This document shows positions 12,342-22,773 of a stretch of DNA of 33,396 nucleotides, piece by piece. Both the position numbers and the translations under genes were made by a program. This stretch comes from Bigelowiella natans CCMP2755 (Eukaryota > Cercozoa > Chlorarachniophyceae), in assembly GCA_000320545.1 (NCBI GenBank), contig ADNK01000622.1, positions 1 through 33,396 of the forward strand, written 5' to 3'. The notes beneath the pieces were generated by a model that saw nothing but the letters and a program-made list of their open reading frames with translations, was not told the DNA's origin and made no database searches. Positions within the stretch are counted from its first letter, which is position 1, and the number at the start of each line of letters is the position of its first letter.

Positions 12342-13320
12342 CGTAGTAGTAATGCATTCGAGTACTACTACTCACGGAGTTCCGATAAACAAAATCTTTA
12401 TCTGCGAGCATTTGTCTTGCAATCTGACGACATTGGTTGTAGCACCAGATGAATAATACAGAATTTACTACATAAGCTGCTGTTAGAATGTGAATAATCT
12501 CTCTTATTATCATCAGACGAATGATGAGTCTTCATTGATTTGCAAAAGAAGCTCATTTCTAATGTACTTAGCTAGTTTTATGGTGTTTCATGTCACGATA
12601 GAAACACGAAGAAGTTATCAACAAGAACATCAACATTAGATGTTTTTCCTCCTTCTTCTTGTTCTTCTTATTTCGTTTAAAGCAAGCTAGGAAAGGCTGC
12701 GAGCAGTATTATTACTACTACCTCCTTGTTAGTTAGCAAATTTGGCCCTCCTTTTCCCCTATTTGAGCCGATGTCGTAAGGACTACCCCATGGATCCAAA
12801 TGGGTATTCTGATCGTATTTATCAACAATACAAGTCAACAGGATTTTTAGGGTGATTGCGAGAATGAAGAATGATGCTCAGTGTGCAATAGTAATGGAGA
12901 AAAAGCTCGCAGAAATTAATGACTGATTTCATTTGAATATCTTACTACTACTGTTTGCTGACAGTCCACTCTTCTCCCTCCCCCACTTCCAACTCTCTCT
13001 GGCCCCCTCTCTCTTAGGAAGGAGAAGAAGACGAAGAAGAAGAATATACTTTACGAATGATTCTGAGCCCTTGTTTACCCAATTTTTTTCTCCACTCATG
13101 ATTATTCGATAATAACAACAATAATAATAATTGATCATAAGTACGTAGTATGTACCTTGTTTTTCAATCTCTGAGCAATGGCATCAGTCATTTCATCCTG
13201 CAAGGAGCACATGTAAGTGGTAGATTAATGTAGAAGAGACTACAATCATCATAAACTATAACTATGAATTATATATTTGACAACATCCCCTAATCTACTA
13301 CTATTATCTTGACCTCTTCA

Positions 13321-13352
<32 letters not shown>

Positions 13353-13613
13353 AATACAGCATCAAATACTCTCAGTGAATAAGTAAATACGAAAGGAGAA
13401 GAGAAGAGCAATTCCAATTTGACATTAAAAACTGGTAACAACAACAATAATGAGGAAGACGAAGATTGTCACAATAAGGAAAATGGTGGACCTTGTCTTT
13501 CAGGGCAGAAAGTTTATCTTCCAAAATTTTATCCAAATTCTCTTGATTTCTCTTGACGGCCAACTTTAGTTTCATCTTCTTTTTATTTCGTTTTCTAATA
13601 GTTTGGAACCAGC

Positions 13614-13646
<33 letters not shown>

Positions 13647-13961
13647 ATAGTGTTGTTGGTGAAAATAATATCCATGATGGTGACGGTGATGATGGATTGT
13701 GCATTGAGTATTTGAAGATCAGGTCGCCGTCACAGATAGATCTCATTATCATGATGATAATAATTAGGATTACAAAAATTCACTTCCTATTGTAGTTTAC
13801 AATAGATTATAATACTAACAACATCTCATCGCATCCTGTATGATGATGATCATGATCACTACTTACTTAGCCATTGACAAAGCTTGATGGGGCATCATTG
13901 TTAGCACCTGCATGTGGTGGTGGTGGTGGTGGTTGCGACAGTGTGCAGTAACAACAACAGC

Positions 13962-13998
<37 letters not shown>

Positions 13999-14296
13999 AA
14001 TGAAGAAGAAAGAGAAGCAATGTCAGACTATCGACGATTCACTGGCAGATCTCCTTTATACATTATAATCGCAAAAATTTAGAAAATGTTGTTGTGTTTG
14101 GTTATTGGAACATCTTTGCTACCTTATACCAAATTGAATATTATAACACAGTACTGCTATGTAGTAATAATTCACAAGTGCCAGCATTTGCAATCTGCTT
14201 TACATACTACTACATACATACAGAATCGAGGCTGAGCAAGGTTCCAAGATATCCCATATAACATTTGTGCTAAACAAATCAAATAAAACAACAATG

Positions 14297-14336
<40 letters not shown>

Positions 14337-14954
14337 GCACTTCATTTTAACCATATGCTGTTTCATTTTGATGATCTCAATCAATCACATATCCAAATAT
14401 TTTGCAAGTCATTTCCTTCATAATTCTCACATGAAAGTCATCTTTGCAGCTTAGGCTGGTTAACCAGAACTTCTTCATAAACGCTATTATGAAATGCTGC
14501 GTTTTGATCATAAAAACAACGGAAATATACCCAGAAATACGTGTCAAAAGAGCTGCAAGCTGATATCATTTTGTTGTGTTTATCATCCATCTGGCTCATT
14601 GTCAACACTATCATCATTATCATGTACCACTGTTGACCTATTGATTCAAATACTACCTTATAGACTCTACCATCCCTTTGCTTTAACCAATCTTGAATTT
14701 CTGAGCTCTTTCACATCAAGAATACCGGTGTTTGTTTATATCCGAAAAAAAAGGTGTAAATTTGAATTATGAATTTGGTAAAATATGAGATAGCAATAAA
14801 GTTGACATCATCATCTTCCACTAGAGCTACTACTACTAGCTGATGATGATGGCAAATGCTTATATTCACAAATCTATCAAAAGTGTAGACTTCAGTCAAA
14901 GTCACAGTAACACCTTCAAAATTATGTTAACACGACACACACACACACACACAC

Positions 14955-14987
<33 letters not shown>

Positions 14988-15103
14988 TGTATTTGCATGC
15001 TTTCCGAAGGTTCAGATGGATTACAAGCTACAAAGCATGCTTTTAACAGTTTATATGAGCGAGAATACCACATTCTATTTATCGAGAACAAATCTATAAT
15101 TGT

Positions 15104-15136
<33 letters not shown>

Positions 15137-16193
15137 AACAACTACTCTACTCCTACTTGTTAAAATCTCGGATTCCAAGAATAAATTCCAGCAGCCAAGC
15201 CACTTGGTCATAAGCTACAGAGCCTTCCTTTCGTCTGCAAAACATCACAAGAACGTGGTTTGATCAAAGAATCGAATGGAAGCTAAGGAAAGGCTTGAAA
15301 GCCATGCTGATACAAAATAACGTCTGATAATCGTTTTCTTCAATTGCATAGTAGTAATCTCATTACTTGTCGATTCGTTCGTAGATCTTCTGGATAATGG
15401 CATTTCCCACCTGTGTTATAATTATTATTATCATTATGTGCTTAAATCAATACTACTAGCCGCTGCCTGGTGTATGTGTGAAGTGCAGACTGCTGTAGGT
15501 TTGCAATGTTCTATGTCAAGTTGTAGTACCACCCATTTTCAAAAATAAAGCGTGCGATAATAATAGCACCAGCAGTAGCAGTAGTCTAATTAGAAGGAGG
15601 GGGGCAAATCGAGGAATGTAATGCGGATAGATAGTACCGTTGCAAAGTCCATGATACGAAGTTCACCTAAAAACAAACCATGATGATATGTGATGCATGA
15701 TCATCATGATGTGACCCACACGGGTGGTGGACATGATGAGGAATAAAAGAGAAAGTAGTAGTGGTAGTAGTGGTAGTTATAGTACTAGTGATGTTGTCAG
15801 AACTTCATACCACATATGATAATAATACCAAGGATAAATCCTTGTAGGAGGACAACATTCCACTATTATCTACTTTGTTGTTTGATGATTGAATGATCTA
15901 CCTTTGATTGTTACTCTCTTCAATATGCCTTTCATATCCTATAGTTAAGAGAGGATGACAATTAGTAAATAGTAGCACGATGATCATGATGATGATGATG
16001 GTGATGGATTACTGGGGCTAGGTATAATATCATACCCGGAAGATTCAAACAACATCATCCAACTAATTCGCACTAGAAATGAAGCATTGATGATGAACTT
16101 CTTACGTGCTTCAGAAGGATATCCACAGGGGTCTCTTGGATGAAATCCTCCCAATTCTAAATAGCATTATAATACAGAAGACACACAAACACA

Positions 16194-16233
<40 letters not shown>

Positions 16234-16544
16234 AGGGTATATGGGTAAGGCTCAAGAATACTAATCTAGTTCAAAAAGAAGATACTTTAACAAACCCAAT
16301 CTTATCTAACTCCTTTGGGGGTTAAATCTGCTTGTATGAGTGCTTCTTAACCTCATCAGACATCGACGTTTTAGGGGTCATTATCTTGAACAATTGTTGA
16401 CACTGCAATGGTGATGGTGTAGTAGTAGAAGTAGTAGTAGTACAATTGTGTTATTATTCAGTTATATAATATCCACATGTGCAGTACTGAGTACTTCAAA
16501 AATACAAAAAAGATACTCAGGCATACATTAATACATATATATGA

Positions 16545-16575
<31 letters not shown>

Positions 16576-16612
16576 CATAAATACATGATGTATATGTAAT
16601 ATATACATGTTT

Positions 16613-16654
<42 letters not shown>

Positions 16655-16667
16655 ACGTTTGATTTGG

Positions 16668-16714
<47 letters not shown>

Positions 16715-16893
16715 AATACATGATGTATATGTAATATATACATGTTTGAAAGAGAGAGAGAGCGAGAGAGAGAGACAGAGAGAGATATTTGACGTTTGAT
16801 TTGGATAAACTACAAAATGATTGAATACTTATTGTTCTAGAAAAAAGAAAGTGTTGGACAAAACTTTATTGTTGAGAAGCATCTCTCTTATTT

Positions 16894-16924
<31 letters not shown>

Positions 16925-17469
16925 CACACTGTTCATTATGTTTGCAAGCAGCGCGATCAAAAAGCAAAGGATGACGACGATGATGACCCAAAAGTGCTTC
17001 TCTATATTTTGCCCGATTGCTGTAGTTCGGTTGGAATGCCATGTCTGATCATCAACAATTTAGAACAATTTAGAAGAAGAAGAAGAAGAAGAAGAAGAAG
17101 AAGAAGGAAAATACAGTACACACAATGTAGAACAATGTCTCTCTTAATACGTCGTTCTGAATTTCAACACGAGAGCGTTTAGATATCTTTTTTCTTGCTT
17201 TGGCTCCTGATTTTTGAAGAGTGAGACATCATCATGAGATTGAAACAACTGTAACATTATGTATCATTATTACATAGTTGTCATGTATTTGCACATAATA
17301 ATAACTTTACATAAGCTTTGTTTCAACTTTTTCCAATCTAAAAATGGTGTACACGCACACAACAGGTACAAGTGATAAAATGCCCACGAGTATTATCCAG
17401 CAGTAGTACGTACAATACAACGAGCATAATCTGTGGTAGCTAAACAAAGAAGCGAAAACAAGGAGGCGT

Positions 17470-17504
<35 letters not shown>

Positions 17505-17584
17505 GTAATAGTACCTCGCCAAACTCTTTGAAGTATACTCACTGCAGCTTCATCTGTCATTTTTCGTCGGACCACTCTAAAGCA

Positions 17585-17619
<35 letters not shown>

Positions 17620-18399
17620 AATAGTGGAAACAACTACATGATGCAGTAATTCTGGGACGGATATAGCATGGTTGTAGCATGATTAGAAGAAGAAGCAGAA
17701 AGAGAGAGAATATACGTGCGTACAATTTAAGAATCGTAACATATGGATCAGGTCCAACAAACGACAGAAAACCAAAACAAAAAATCTGATTATTCCATTT
17801 GGAGGAACCACATTTTAGAGATAACACACTTTCTTGATTTGACGTATTCTGTCCTCGTTGTTTTGGCTATATCCATCCAAGATCTGGGAAAAAACATTCT
17901 ACTTCTTTAGGAGGAGTGGTATAGGGGATTTATCGTCATATGTTCAGCTGCTGCAGCTCATGCTGCTCTGGTCTGCTCTTGCTGTTTTATGCTATATACG
18001 GTACTACTACTACTACTAATCACAAATAGCATACGGATAATGATGGTGATGATGATGATGATGATGATGCTAGTGATGATGACATACTCTGAATTCTTAT
18101 TGAAGCTCACGAGGAATCGCAGAAACTTCAGGAGGATGAACCTAAATATTGTTATACATACATCCAAAGTTAGTGTGTAATTAAAATGTTCCTCCTCCTC
18201 CTCCTCGTCCTCCTCCTCCTCCTCCTGACTGTGATCTGTTAATAATGGTGGCAAATGATTAGTTGTTTTCGAATTCTTCACACTTTGGATTCCGATGGGC
18301 GGATGCTACGAATACAACCTAAAAATGTTAGAATAAGAATAAGAACATTTCGACTAGGAATGAACCAACGAACACACTATAAGATGACAGATTACATAT

Positions 18400-18430
<31 letters not shown>

Positions 18431-21006
18431 GACTGCAATACATCTTGCCTCTTATCCCTGCCACCCACCAATCTAATGGCGGGTAATGAACAACTACCTC
18501 CTTAAGTGCCTCATCCATGAAGATTTCGAATGATATTTTACTCAACTTGAACCTGACGTTGTAAACAGTACATGAGAAGAAGTAGAAGAAGAAGAAGAAG
18601 AAGAAGAAGAAGAGGGTAGCCGTGTTGGTCTTATCTGGTATCTAGTAAGCGAGTGCTGCAGTGAGGCCATAAGAATAATTCATAACGTGATACTAGTGTT
18701 GTTGCTCTCATTGATTTCACCTCCTTTCTTCTTTTCCTTATTGAATAATAACAAAATCACAAGCAAACTGTACGTCGAGAACTAACTGTATATTCTAGCT
18801 TTCTCTCTCTATCTGCATAACATTTGTTTGATGTTAAGGAAGTGGTCGACGTTCACTTCCATACAAATCGAGTAGTACTCATGATGATAATTCTTCAATA
18901 TTCACCTTCGATGCCACCGAGAGTAAATCGTTTGAACATATCTATTGGCCATACATTGCATATTACCGTTTATTCTCAAGAAGAGTTGATATATAGCAGC
19001 TTCAAGCACAAATGAAGTAATTCTATTCTAATTATTATTATTTTTGTTGTCGTTGTAGTAGAAATTTCCCAAGTAAATACTACCATCAATATGGCAGAGG
19101 GATTTGAGACAAGCAAATAATTTTGATCATAATAATAATAATGTCTCTCTCCCTCTCCCTCTCCCTCCCTCTCTCTGTGCGTGTGTATTGAATATTTGTT
19201 GAATTTTCACCCTCCGCATTCGAAAATGGTGAATAGTGCTGCAGCATTTTGTCCCAGTATAGTCGCATCTTTTGGTACTTTGGAAAGATGGGCTTCCTGT
19301 AAAACAGTAAGGTTTATTTGCATGCAATGCGATGAGTGCCATCACAAAAAATTACAAAACCTCAAACGTTGGAGATTTTCTTGGCAAATACGATTTAGAG
19401 CGTTTATACCCCGATTTTCCCTATAACAAGATGATATCGATTCAACATCTTGCACCTCTCCTCCTCCTCCTCCTCCTCCTCCAAGTTAATGACACAAGAT
19501 ACCCACCTTATCGCTCCTACGACTATGACTAGACATGCTGCTGTGACTCCGTGTAAGCTAGTTTATTATTATTGAAGTATCGACGACAAGGGGGGAGGAA
19601 ATACAGCAGCTGTCATCCAAATGATGGATGATGGTATGTTTTTTTAGTTATTCAAGAAAATCGTGAATAAAACAGTTATAATAAAAATTCCTGAGAATTA
19701 CTGGTGAAGATTCCCCAGACTGTGGCATATTCTTGCATTCCATCTCAAAGATGTAGATCTTTTTGAATGCGTTCTCAGTCAGAAGCTGCATTTAATTGGA
19801 AAAATCAAAAGTACACACATAATTGATTTGTTGGGAGCAGTTATAGAGAGACTTCATGAATCATCAAATACTACCTCAATCAACTTCTCGAATTCAATGT
19901 ATTCAAACACGCTAGCTTCGAAGGCGTTGCACTTGATTGTATATACAACACCCGAAATTATAAAACATTATGATTGATCGATTAATCAGTGATTCTTCAA
20001 TTATTTCAGAACAGCATTTTAGGCGCATACTTTATCAGCCCATTGTGAGATGCCTTCTGTGAGTTCATCCGGTTTCACTCGCTTGGTGGAAGGTAACTTA
20101 AAGTGAGCCACGAAATGGTCCAAAGAATTCCTCACCCCTTTGGACATCAGAATTGGTGCATAAAGCTACCAAACATGTCAAAAGAGTAGGTCAACATCTC
20201 ATAAGCAAACGCAACTTTCTTTGGGATGTGAAAATTTACATGTTTGAGAAGCTTGCTCCATCGAAAATGGTCAACGTTCGGTGAGATCACCTGAACACAA
20301 TTGAATGTAGTAAAATTCCTTTAAAACTCTCACAAATATGAAATTATTTTATACGAATTCTTCACCTTCAAAAAGTATCTTAATATGTCCTCTACTTTGA
20401 CTATCTCTGCACATTTTTTGTCCCCAAAATATTCGTTTTTTTTCCTGTGGAAGAAGACGCAACACAACTTCAAATCATCAACCCTTGGAAAGCTTGTGGA
20501 TGGAGCGAATCTGTCGCCATCCTTCATGTTACACCTGAAGTGGCTCTTGAATCTATCGTCGGTGCGGTTTATTTCAGTGTTAGCTTTCCTATTAAACAAC
20601 AAATGACTTGTCCGTTCTATTTAATTTTCAATTATTGATGTTCTTACTCAAAATGCTTGAAAAATGGTCTACTTAATGCACCCCCTAGGTGCCAACCTAC
20701 AAAGAAAGTAAGGCATGTTGGATACCGAAAAGAAGGAGAATATGATGATGATGATGATGATGATGATGGTTATAATCATGATATACCATCGTTGATACGT
20801 CGTTTTAACATTTTCTAGCAGAATCCTTGATTCATGAAGATACTGATAAACGACGTAGGACAAGCAATCAGTGACTTCAAAGCTCGGAAGTAACCATCAA
20901 ACGTGGCTTCTGTGGAGGGGCGAATGTCGACAGAATTTTCTTTTAATCTCAGCTTGTAAGAAGGTGATGAATGTGGCAGGGTGGATGGTGAGGGTGGCCT
21001 ACTAGT
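4759..21006 (-). CDS. Very large multi-exon gene, IQ-like motif protein (possibly two genes)
   Basis: An ordered set of minus-strand exons runs from 21006 down to a TAA at 4759. It is described as four exon groups in separate entries. Each group is joined by GT-AG sites with exact phase agreement. The unresolved breaks are near 18.6-18.9 kb, 9.5-11.0 kb and, more weakly, 6.7-7.9 kb, so the right-hand and left-hand parts could be separate genes. The resolved exons encode well over 900 residues, largely helical, with one IQ-like motif, one long Lys-rich segment and a poly-Gln stretch. Most exons are 25-160 bases. I do not recognise the family and have not assigned one. The 5' end is not defined. 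The first certain exon starts only about 230 bases from island 2, so a first exon may lie within or beyond that island. Confidence 0.6.
6968..7000. repeat. (ACT)n trinucleotide array
   Basis: Eleven ACT/CTA units in a stretch of the large gene where no exon was resolved. Confidence 0.9.
7265..7308. repeat. Short tandem repeat of a 19-base unit
   Basis: The unit taactaatgatataattat recurs about 2.3 times with one substitution. It is AT-rich and intronic. Confidence 0.7.
7692..7711. repeat. Self-complementary (CGTA)n tetranucleotide array
   Basis: Five CGTA units. Each unit is its own reverse complement in register (TACG/CGTA), so the array can fold into a hairpin or cruciform. Confidence 0.85.
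8212..8344. repeat. Adjacent (GTT)n, (TAC)n and (TGA)n arrays
   Basis: Three trinucleotide arrays lie within 130 bases (about 8212-8254, 8291-8321, 8322-8344). They generate poly-Val, poly-Leu and poly-Met frames that are not genes. Confidence 0.9.
8946..9537 (-). other. Large gene, exon group 3
   Basis: Exons 9537-9481, 9267-9230 and 9041-8946 join in phases 1 and 0. They give KKDFLGLREVTARLGLKAED, then an acidic-helical stretch, then a Ser/Thr/Ala-rich segment. The second exon could continue through a poly-Ser/Glu stretch to about 9162, but the shorter form keeps the frame with the next exon. What lies between here and 11.03 kb is unresolved. Confidence 0.5.
9795..9862. repeat. Compound (AC)n-(AT)n array
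   Basis: An (AC)n run is followed by an (AT)n run of about 38 bases. It is alternating purine-pyrimidine DNA throughout. Confidence 0.9.
10269..10320. repeat. Compound (CT)n-(GT)n array
   Basis: About 32 bases of CT followed by about 20 bases of GT with a sharp switch. Confidence 0.9.
10794..10936 (-). other. Probable exon with poly-Gln and Pro tract
   Basis: On the minus strand an open frame reads SGMLVTGDVAA, about ten Gln codons (CAA array), an Asp/Arg-rich stretch and PPPPQR, then a GT at 10793. Its phase at the 5' side does not match the preceding exon (11077-11031), so either an extra exon or a different splice site is missing. It is a likely coding repeat in the large gene, but it could be intronic. 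Confidence 0.35.
11221..11286. repeat. Compound (AC)n-(AT)n array
   Basis: Fifteen AC units, a short GT/AT transition, then about 17 AT units. It is intronic between exons 11476-11398 and 11077-11031. Confidence 0.9.
11909..11972. repeat. Compound (CT)n-(TA)n array
   Basis: About 29 bases of CT then 35 of TA. It is intronic in the large gene. Confidence 0.9.
12306..12345. repeat. (TAG)n array
   Basis: About thirteen TAG units shortly after (minus strand) the exon ending at 12376, in the intron that begins GTGAGTAGTAG. Confidence 0.9.
13320..13352. repeat. (AAAG)n tetranucleotide array
   Basis: Eight AAAG units between exons 13594-13492 and 13197-13156. Confidence 0.9.
13961..13998. repeat. 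(AGT)n array
   Basis: About twelve AGT units. On the minus strand this is ACT in the intron before exon 13907-13867. Confidence 0.9.
14299..14333. repeat. (TA)n array
   Basis: Seventeen TA units, intronic between exons 14455-14431 and 14269-14222. Confidence 0.9.
14935..14986. repeat. Compound (AC)n-(AG)n array
   Basis: About 22 bases of AC and 27 of AG, in the intron between exons 15234-15157 and 14705-14657. Confidence 0.9.
15103..15156. repeat. (TAC)n array abutting a 5' splice site
   Basis: On the minus strand, exon 15234-15157 ends and the intron reads GTAGGAGTAGAGTAGTTG followed by (TAG)n with about ten units. The array thus begins at the splice site. Confidence 0.9.
16183..16228. 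repeat. (AC)n array
   Basis: About 20 AC units interrupted twice by AA near the left end. It is intronic. Confidence 0.9.
16575..16672 (+). repeat. Compound repeat block, copy 1
   Basis: It runs from acataaatacatgatgtata through catgtttgaaagagag, a pure (GA)n tract, and atttgacgtttgatttggat. The block is repeated at 16710-16809 after an (AT)n spacer. Confidence 0.9.
16710..16809 (+). repeat. Compound repeat block, copy 2
   Basis: Same order of unique words as copy 1. Its (GA)n tract is interrupted by C and T bases, whereas copy 1 is pure. The duplication spans about 135 bases per period including the (AT)n tract. Confidence 0.9.
17076..17106. repeat. (AGA)n array
   Basis: About ten AGA units in the intron before exon 16402-16352. 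On the minus strand it is a TCT pyrimidine array. Confidence 0.9.
17410..17574 (-). other. IQ-like calmodulin-binding motif (two exons)
   Basis: Exons 17574-17515 and 17439-17410 splice to AAVSILQRVWRATTDYAR followed by a basic stretch in the next exon (AKARKKISKRSR). The pattern A-x-x-I-x-Q-R-x-W-R followed by basic residues resembles the IQ motif (IQxxxRGxxxR), with Leu-Gln at the core and Ala replacing the usual Gly. IQ motifs bind calmodulin or related light chains, so calcium-linked regulation is possible (inference). Confidence 0.45.
17478..17506. repeat. (TAG)n array next to the IQ exon
   Basis: On the minus strand the intron after exon 17574-17515 reads GTACTATTACTACTAC and continues as an ACT array. 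Confidence 0.9.
17587..17619. repeat. (GAT)n array
   Basis: Eleven GAT units just before (minus strand) the IQ exon. Confidence 0.9.
18192..18226. repeat. (CTC)n array
   Basis: About eleven CTC units with one G. Intronic between exons 18318-18284 and 18141-18111. Confidence 0.9.
18398..18431. repeat. (TAC)n array
   Basis: Eleven TAC units, intronic between exons 18552-18498 and 18318-18284. Confidence 0.9.
18579..18613. repeat. (GAA)n array
   Basis: About eleven GAA units. On the minus strand it is the TTC tract upstream of exon 18552-18498. Confidence 0.9.
20742..20767. repeat. (GAT)n array
   Basis: Eight to nine GAT units in the intron between exons 21006-20844 and 20696-20648. Confidence 0.9.
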
Positions 21007-21079
21007 CTACCTATAGAAAAACAGAACGTAAAATGGAGGTTGGAGCAGCCCGTTACAACAGGAGGGAGGTCCAACAGCA

Positions 21080-21206
21080 GCAACGCTCTGGTTGTCGTCG
21101 TCCTCTTTGTAGTCACGGCAATTATCATAAAACAAGGGGATTTTCACATTGCGACACGGAACACACAAAGGGCATTTTAATACGAGTACAACAAATAATG
21201 CAACGA
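21080..21206 (-). CDS. Possible upstream exon with a Cys cluster
   Basis: After a plausible 3' splice site (tttttag at 21207) the minus strand is open through KCPLCVPCRNVKIPLFYDNC and an acidic stretch. Donors near 21089 or 21080 would keep phase 0 into the exon starting at 21006. The CxxCxxC spacing hints at metal binding but matches no finger I recognise. It sits at the edge of island 2, so it could be element sequence instead. Confidence 0.25.
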
Positions 21207-21293
21207 CTAAAAATGTTCCTGCAGTCTAACTGAAGTCTCACCTCCTCCCCGCCTGCTCTGCCTGCAGCTGTTGTCTAGCGAAACTGTGCAACG

Positions 21294-21513
21294 ATGGGAA
21301 GGAAATCCAAGGCAAGGGATCACATTAGGGATCTGTTCCGGACGGACTTCCTCACAGGTGGGATCAGACCTCTCGAGCTGCTTTCGATTCTCACCGCCTG
21401 CCCTGCTAGATCTTGGTCGTGGTGACTTTCGTCGTGTGGCTAGCAAGCTCCTCAATTTCCCTCAGAAAAGGGTTGTTGAAACCAGAATGATGCGACTGGT
21501 CGGTTTTTCGTGA
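21294..21513 (+). pseudogene. Frameshifted open frame in island 2
   Basis: One frame starts MGRKSKARDHIRDLFRTDF and ends at a TGA near 21430. A neighbouring frame then continues as DLGRGDFRRVASKLLNFPQK to a TGA at 21513. The two halves look like one basic protein broken by an indel near 21415. No family is recognised. Confidence 0.3.
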
Positions 21514-21917
21514 GCCACCTCACCACTTGTTTTGGGGTGGCGTTTCAGACAGTTCATGCACCAAGTCTGTGTCAATCAGGGAGTTCGAGGCACGTGCCGG
21601 TGAGAATGGATCCTGAAATGGCCAAAACTTTTCACGAACTGTCTTGCCGAATGCATGACAATCTCACAGACACCCGAGAGCCCTGAAGTGCAGAGAGTTG
21701 GCGTCTGGTTTCCCTTTTCGGGAGAATGCGTGAACAACGTTTGCACGCATGCCAGCATGTGTCCCGAATGCTCTCACTTGCGCACAACATCCTGTGGCGC
21801 TCAGTTTGCACGCCACACCAGCACGGCCGGACAGGCAGAGCGACGTCCGTTGTGTGCGTGACTCGCGACACACAACGTCCCAGGACGTCTCACGGCACGT
21901 GTGTCGCACGTGCCAGC

Positions 21918-22100
21918 ATGGAACGCTCTGAGAACGCGCAGCTCGCTGCTCTTGTGTTCTTGGAAAGTTCTTTCGTTCTTCCTTGGACTGGCCGCGTTCT
22001 TGGACAAGTCCAGGAACTGTCACAGAACGTTCTGCACATCACAGCGTTCGTGCAGCACGACAAAGGCGTCGGAACGACGCACAGTGAAAACAACGCATGA
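21918..22100 (+). pseudogene. Coding-like open frame in island 2
   Basis: Sixty codons from an ATG, starting MERSENAQLAALVFLESSFV and continuing with an amphipathic helix-like stretch. Codons are mostly C/G ended. There is no detectable family motif. It is in a different frame from the two downstream open frames. Confidence 0.25.
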
Positions 22101-22152
22101 TTGCATTGCAAGTGAAAGCTTTCTCGGAGCCGCACGCGCAACTTGAGCCTGC

Positions 22153-22488
22153 TTGCATGCAACTCAACTCAAAAGACAACACAACTCAAACACCACAACT
22201 GCAAACAACAGTTCAAGTTTCATCAACGCTTTCATGAACCACGTTCAACCGCCTCTTGTTGACGCAGCAGCGATGCATGCGTGCACCCCAATGCCCGATT
22301 CAGTGCAGGACGACAAAATCGTTGATCGCTGTCTCGACAGGCCCGGTGCAAAGGCAAAGCAAGCACGGGAACCTCCTGTCGGCAGGGCGTCTCTCAACTC
22401 GTCAGCTGAGAGCAAGTCTAGAAGTGCGCGCTCGGCACATCCCCATTGGCACACGCCGCTGACGAGGGCGATGTGCACTCCAGAGTGA
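22153..22488 (+). pseudogene. Coding-like open frame in island 2, same frame as the next
   Basis: It contains PLVDAAAMHACTPMPDSVQD and an Arg/Ser-rich tail and ends in TGA. It is in the same reading frame as the 22774-23355 frame, with several in-frame stops between them, so the two may be parts of one former protein or be joined by an unseen intron (a GTGAGC lies at 22485). Confidence 0.3.
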
Positions 22489-22773
22489 GCGCGACAATCC
22501 ATCGGCTGAACTTGGACCACCGATTTTTGTCTGTGCAAAGTGATTGTGTTTGATCAACTGTGAAAGTGGCAGCAACACTCAATGGGGAACTGCTGTGTGC
22601 ATCAATGAACAACGTCAATTTGTTGACAACTCATCGATCAGACTTTGCATCAACTTGATCGTTGCGTGGCAATGAAATTGGAGGCAAACGTGCGACACAA
22701 CAGTTCCACCTTGAGCCAATTTGACTTGCACACACAGCCGCGCAAGTCATTGTGATGGCCATCCAAAAACAAC

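Larger units (their letters stand above)
11031..14705 (-). other. Large gene, exon group 2: basic coiled segment, then hydrophobic segments
   Basis: Exons: 14705-14657, 14559-14531, 14455-14431, 14269-14222, 13907-13867, 13594-13492, 13197-13156, 13094-13055, 12876-12722, 12498-12376, 12118-12067, 11476-11398, 11077-11031. Every junction is phase-consistent, and several micro-exons are 25-42 bases. Exon 13594-13492 encodes a Lys-rich helical stretch (KRNKKKMKLKLAVKRNQENL) likely to be a coiled coil. Exon 12876-12722 includes SFFILAITLKILLTCIVDKY, and 12498-12376 includes IIHILTAAYVVNSVLFIWCY. Both are hydrophobic enough to be membrane helices, or buried helices of a helical-repeat protein. 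The start of the 12498 exon is uncertain because its 3' splice site lacks a clear pyrimidine tract. Confidence 0.6.
15157..21006 (-). other. Large gene, exon group 1 (N-terminal side)
   Basis: Exons: 21006-20844, 20696-20648, 20588-20366, 20290-20240, 20165-20031, 19931-19875, 19785-19702, 19455-19361, 19296-19211, 18941-18906, unresolved, 18552-18498, 18318-18284, 18141-18111, 17883 to about 17828, 17574-17515, 17439-17410, 17206-17151, 16402-16352, 16156-16106, 15938-15902, 15666-15638, 15410-15367, 15234-15157. Phase agrees at all joined sites, including split codons. Good coding segments include DHFRWSKLLKHLYAPILMSK (20290-20031), VFEYIEFEKLIE (19931-19875) and DQVAWLLEFILGIRDF (15234-15157). 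A TAA at 15363-15365 would end the protein, but it is part of a GTAATG 5' splice site, and exon 15234-15157 continues in phase 2. The family is not recognised. Confidence 0.65.

Noticed and set aside
14494-14772. 92-codon plus-strand open frame
   Set aside because: It covers three minus-strand exons that join in phase to the large gene, and it has no splice or family support of its own.
12376-20588. Idea that the large gene is an IP3 receptor or ryanodine receptor relative
   Set aside because: Some helical segments look vaguely similar, but no pore motif, MIR domain or collinear match could be pointed to by eye.
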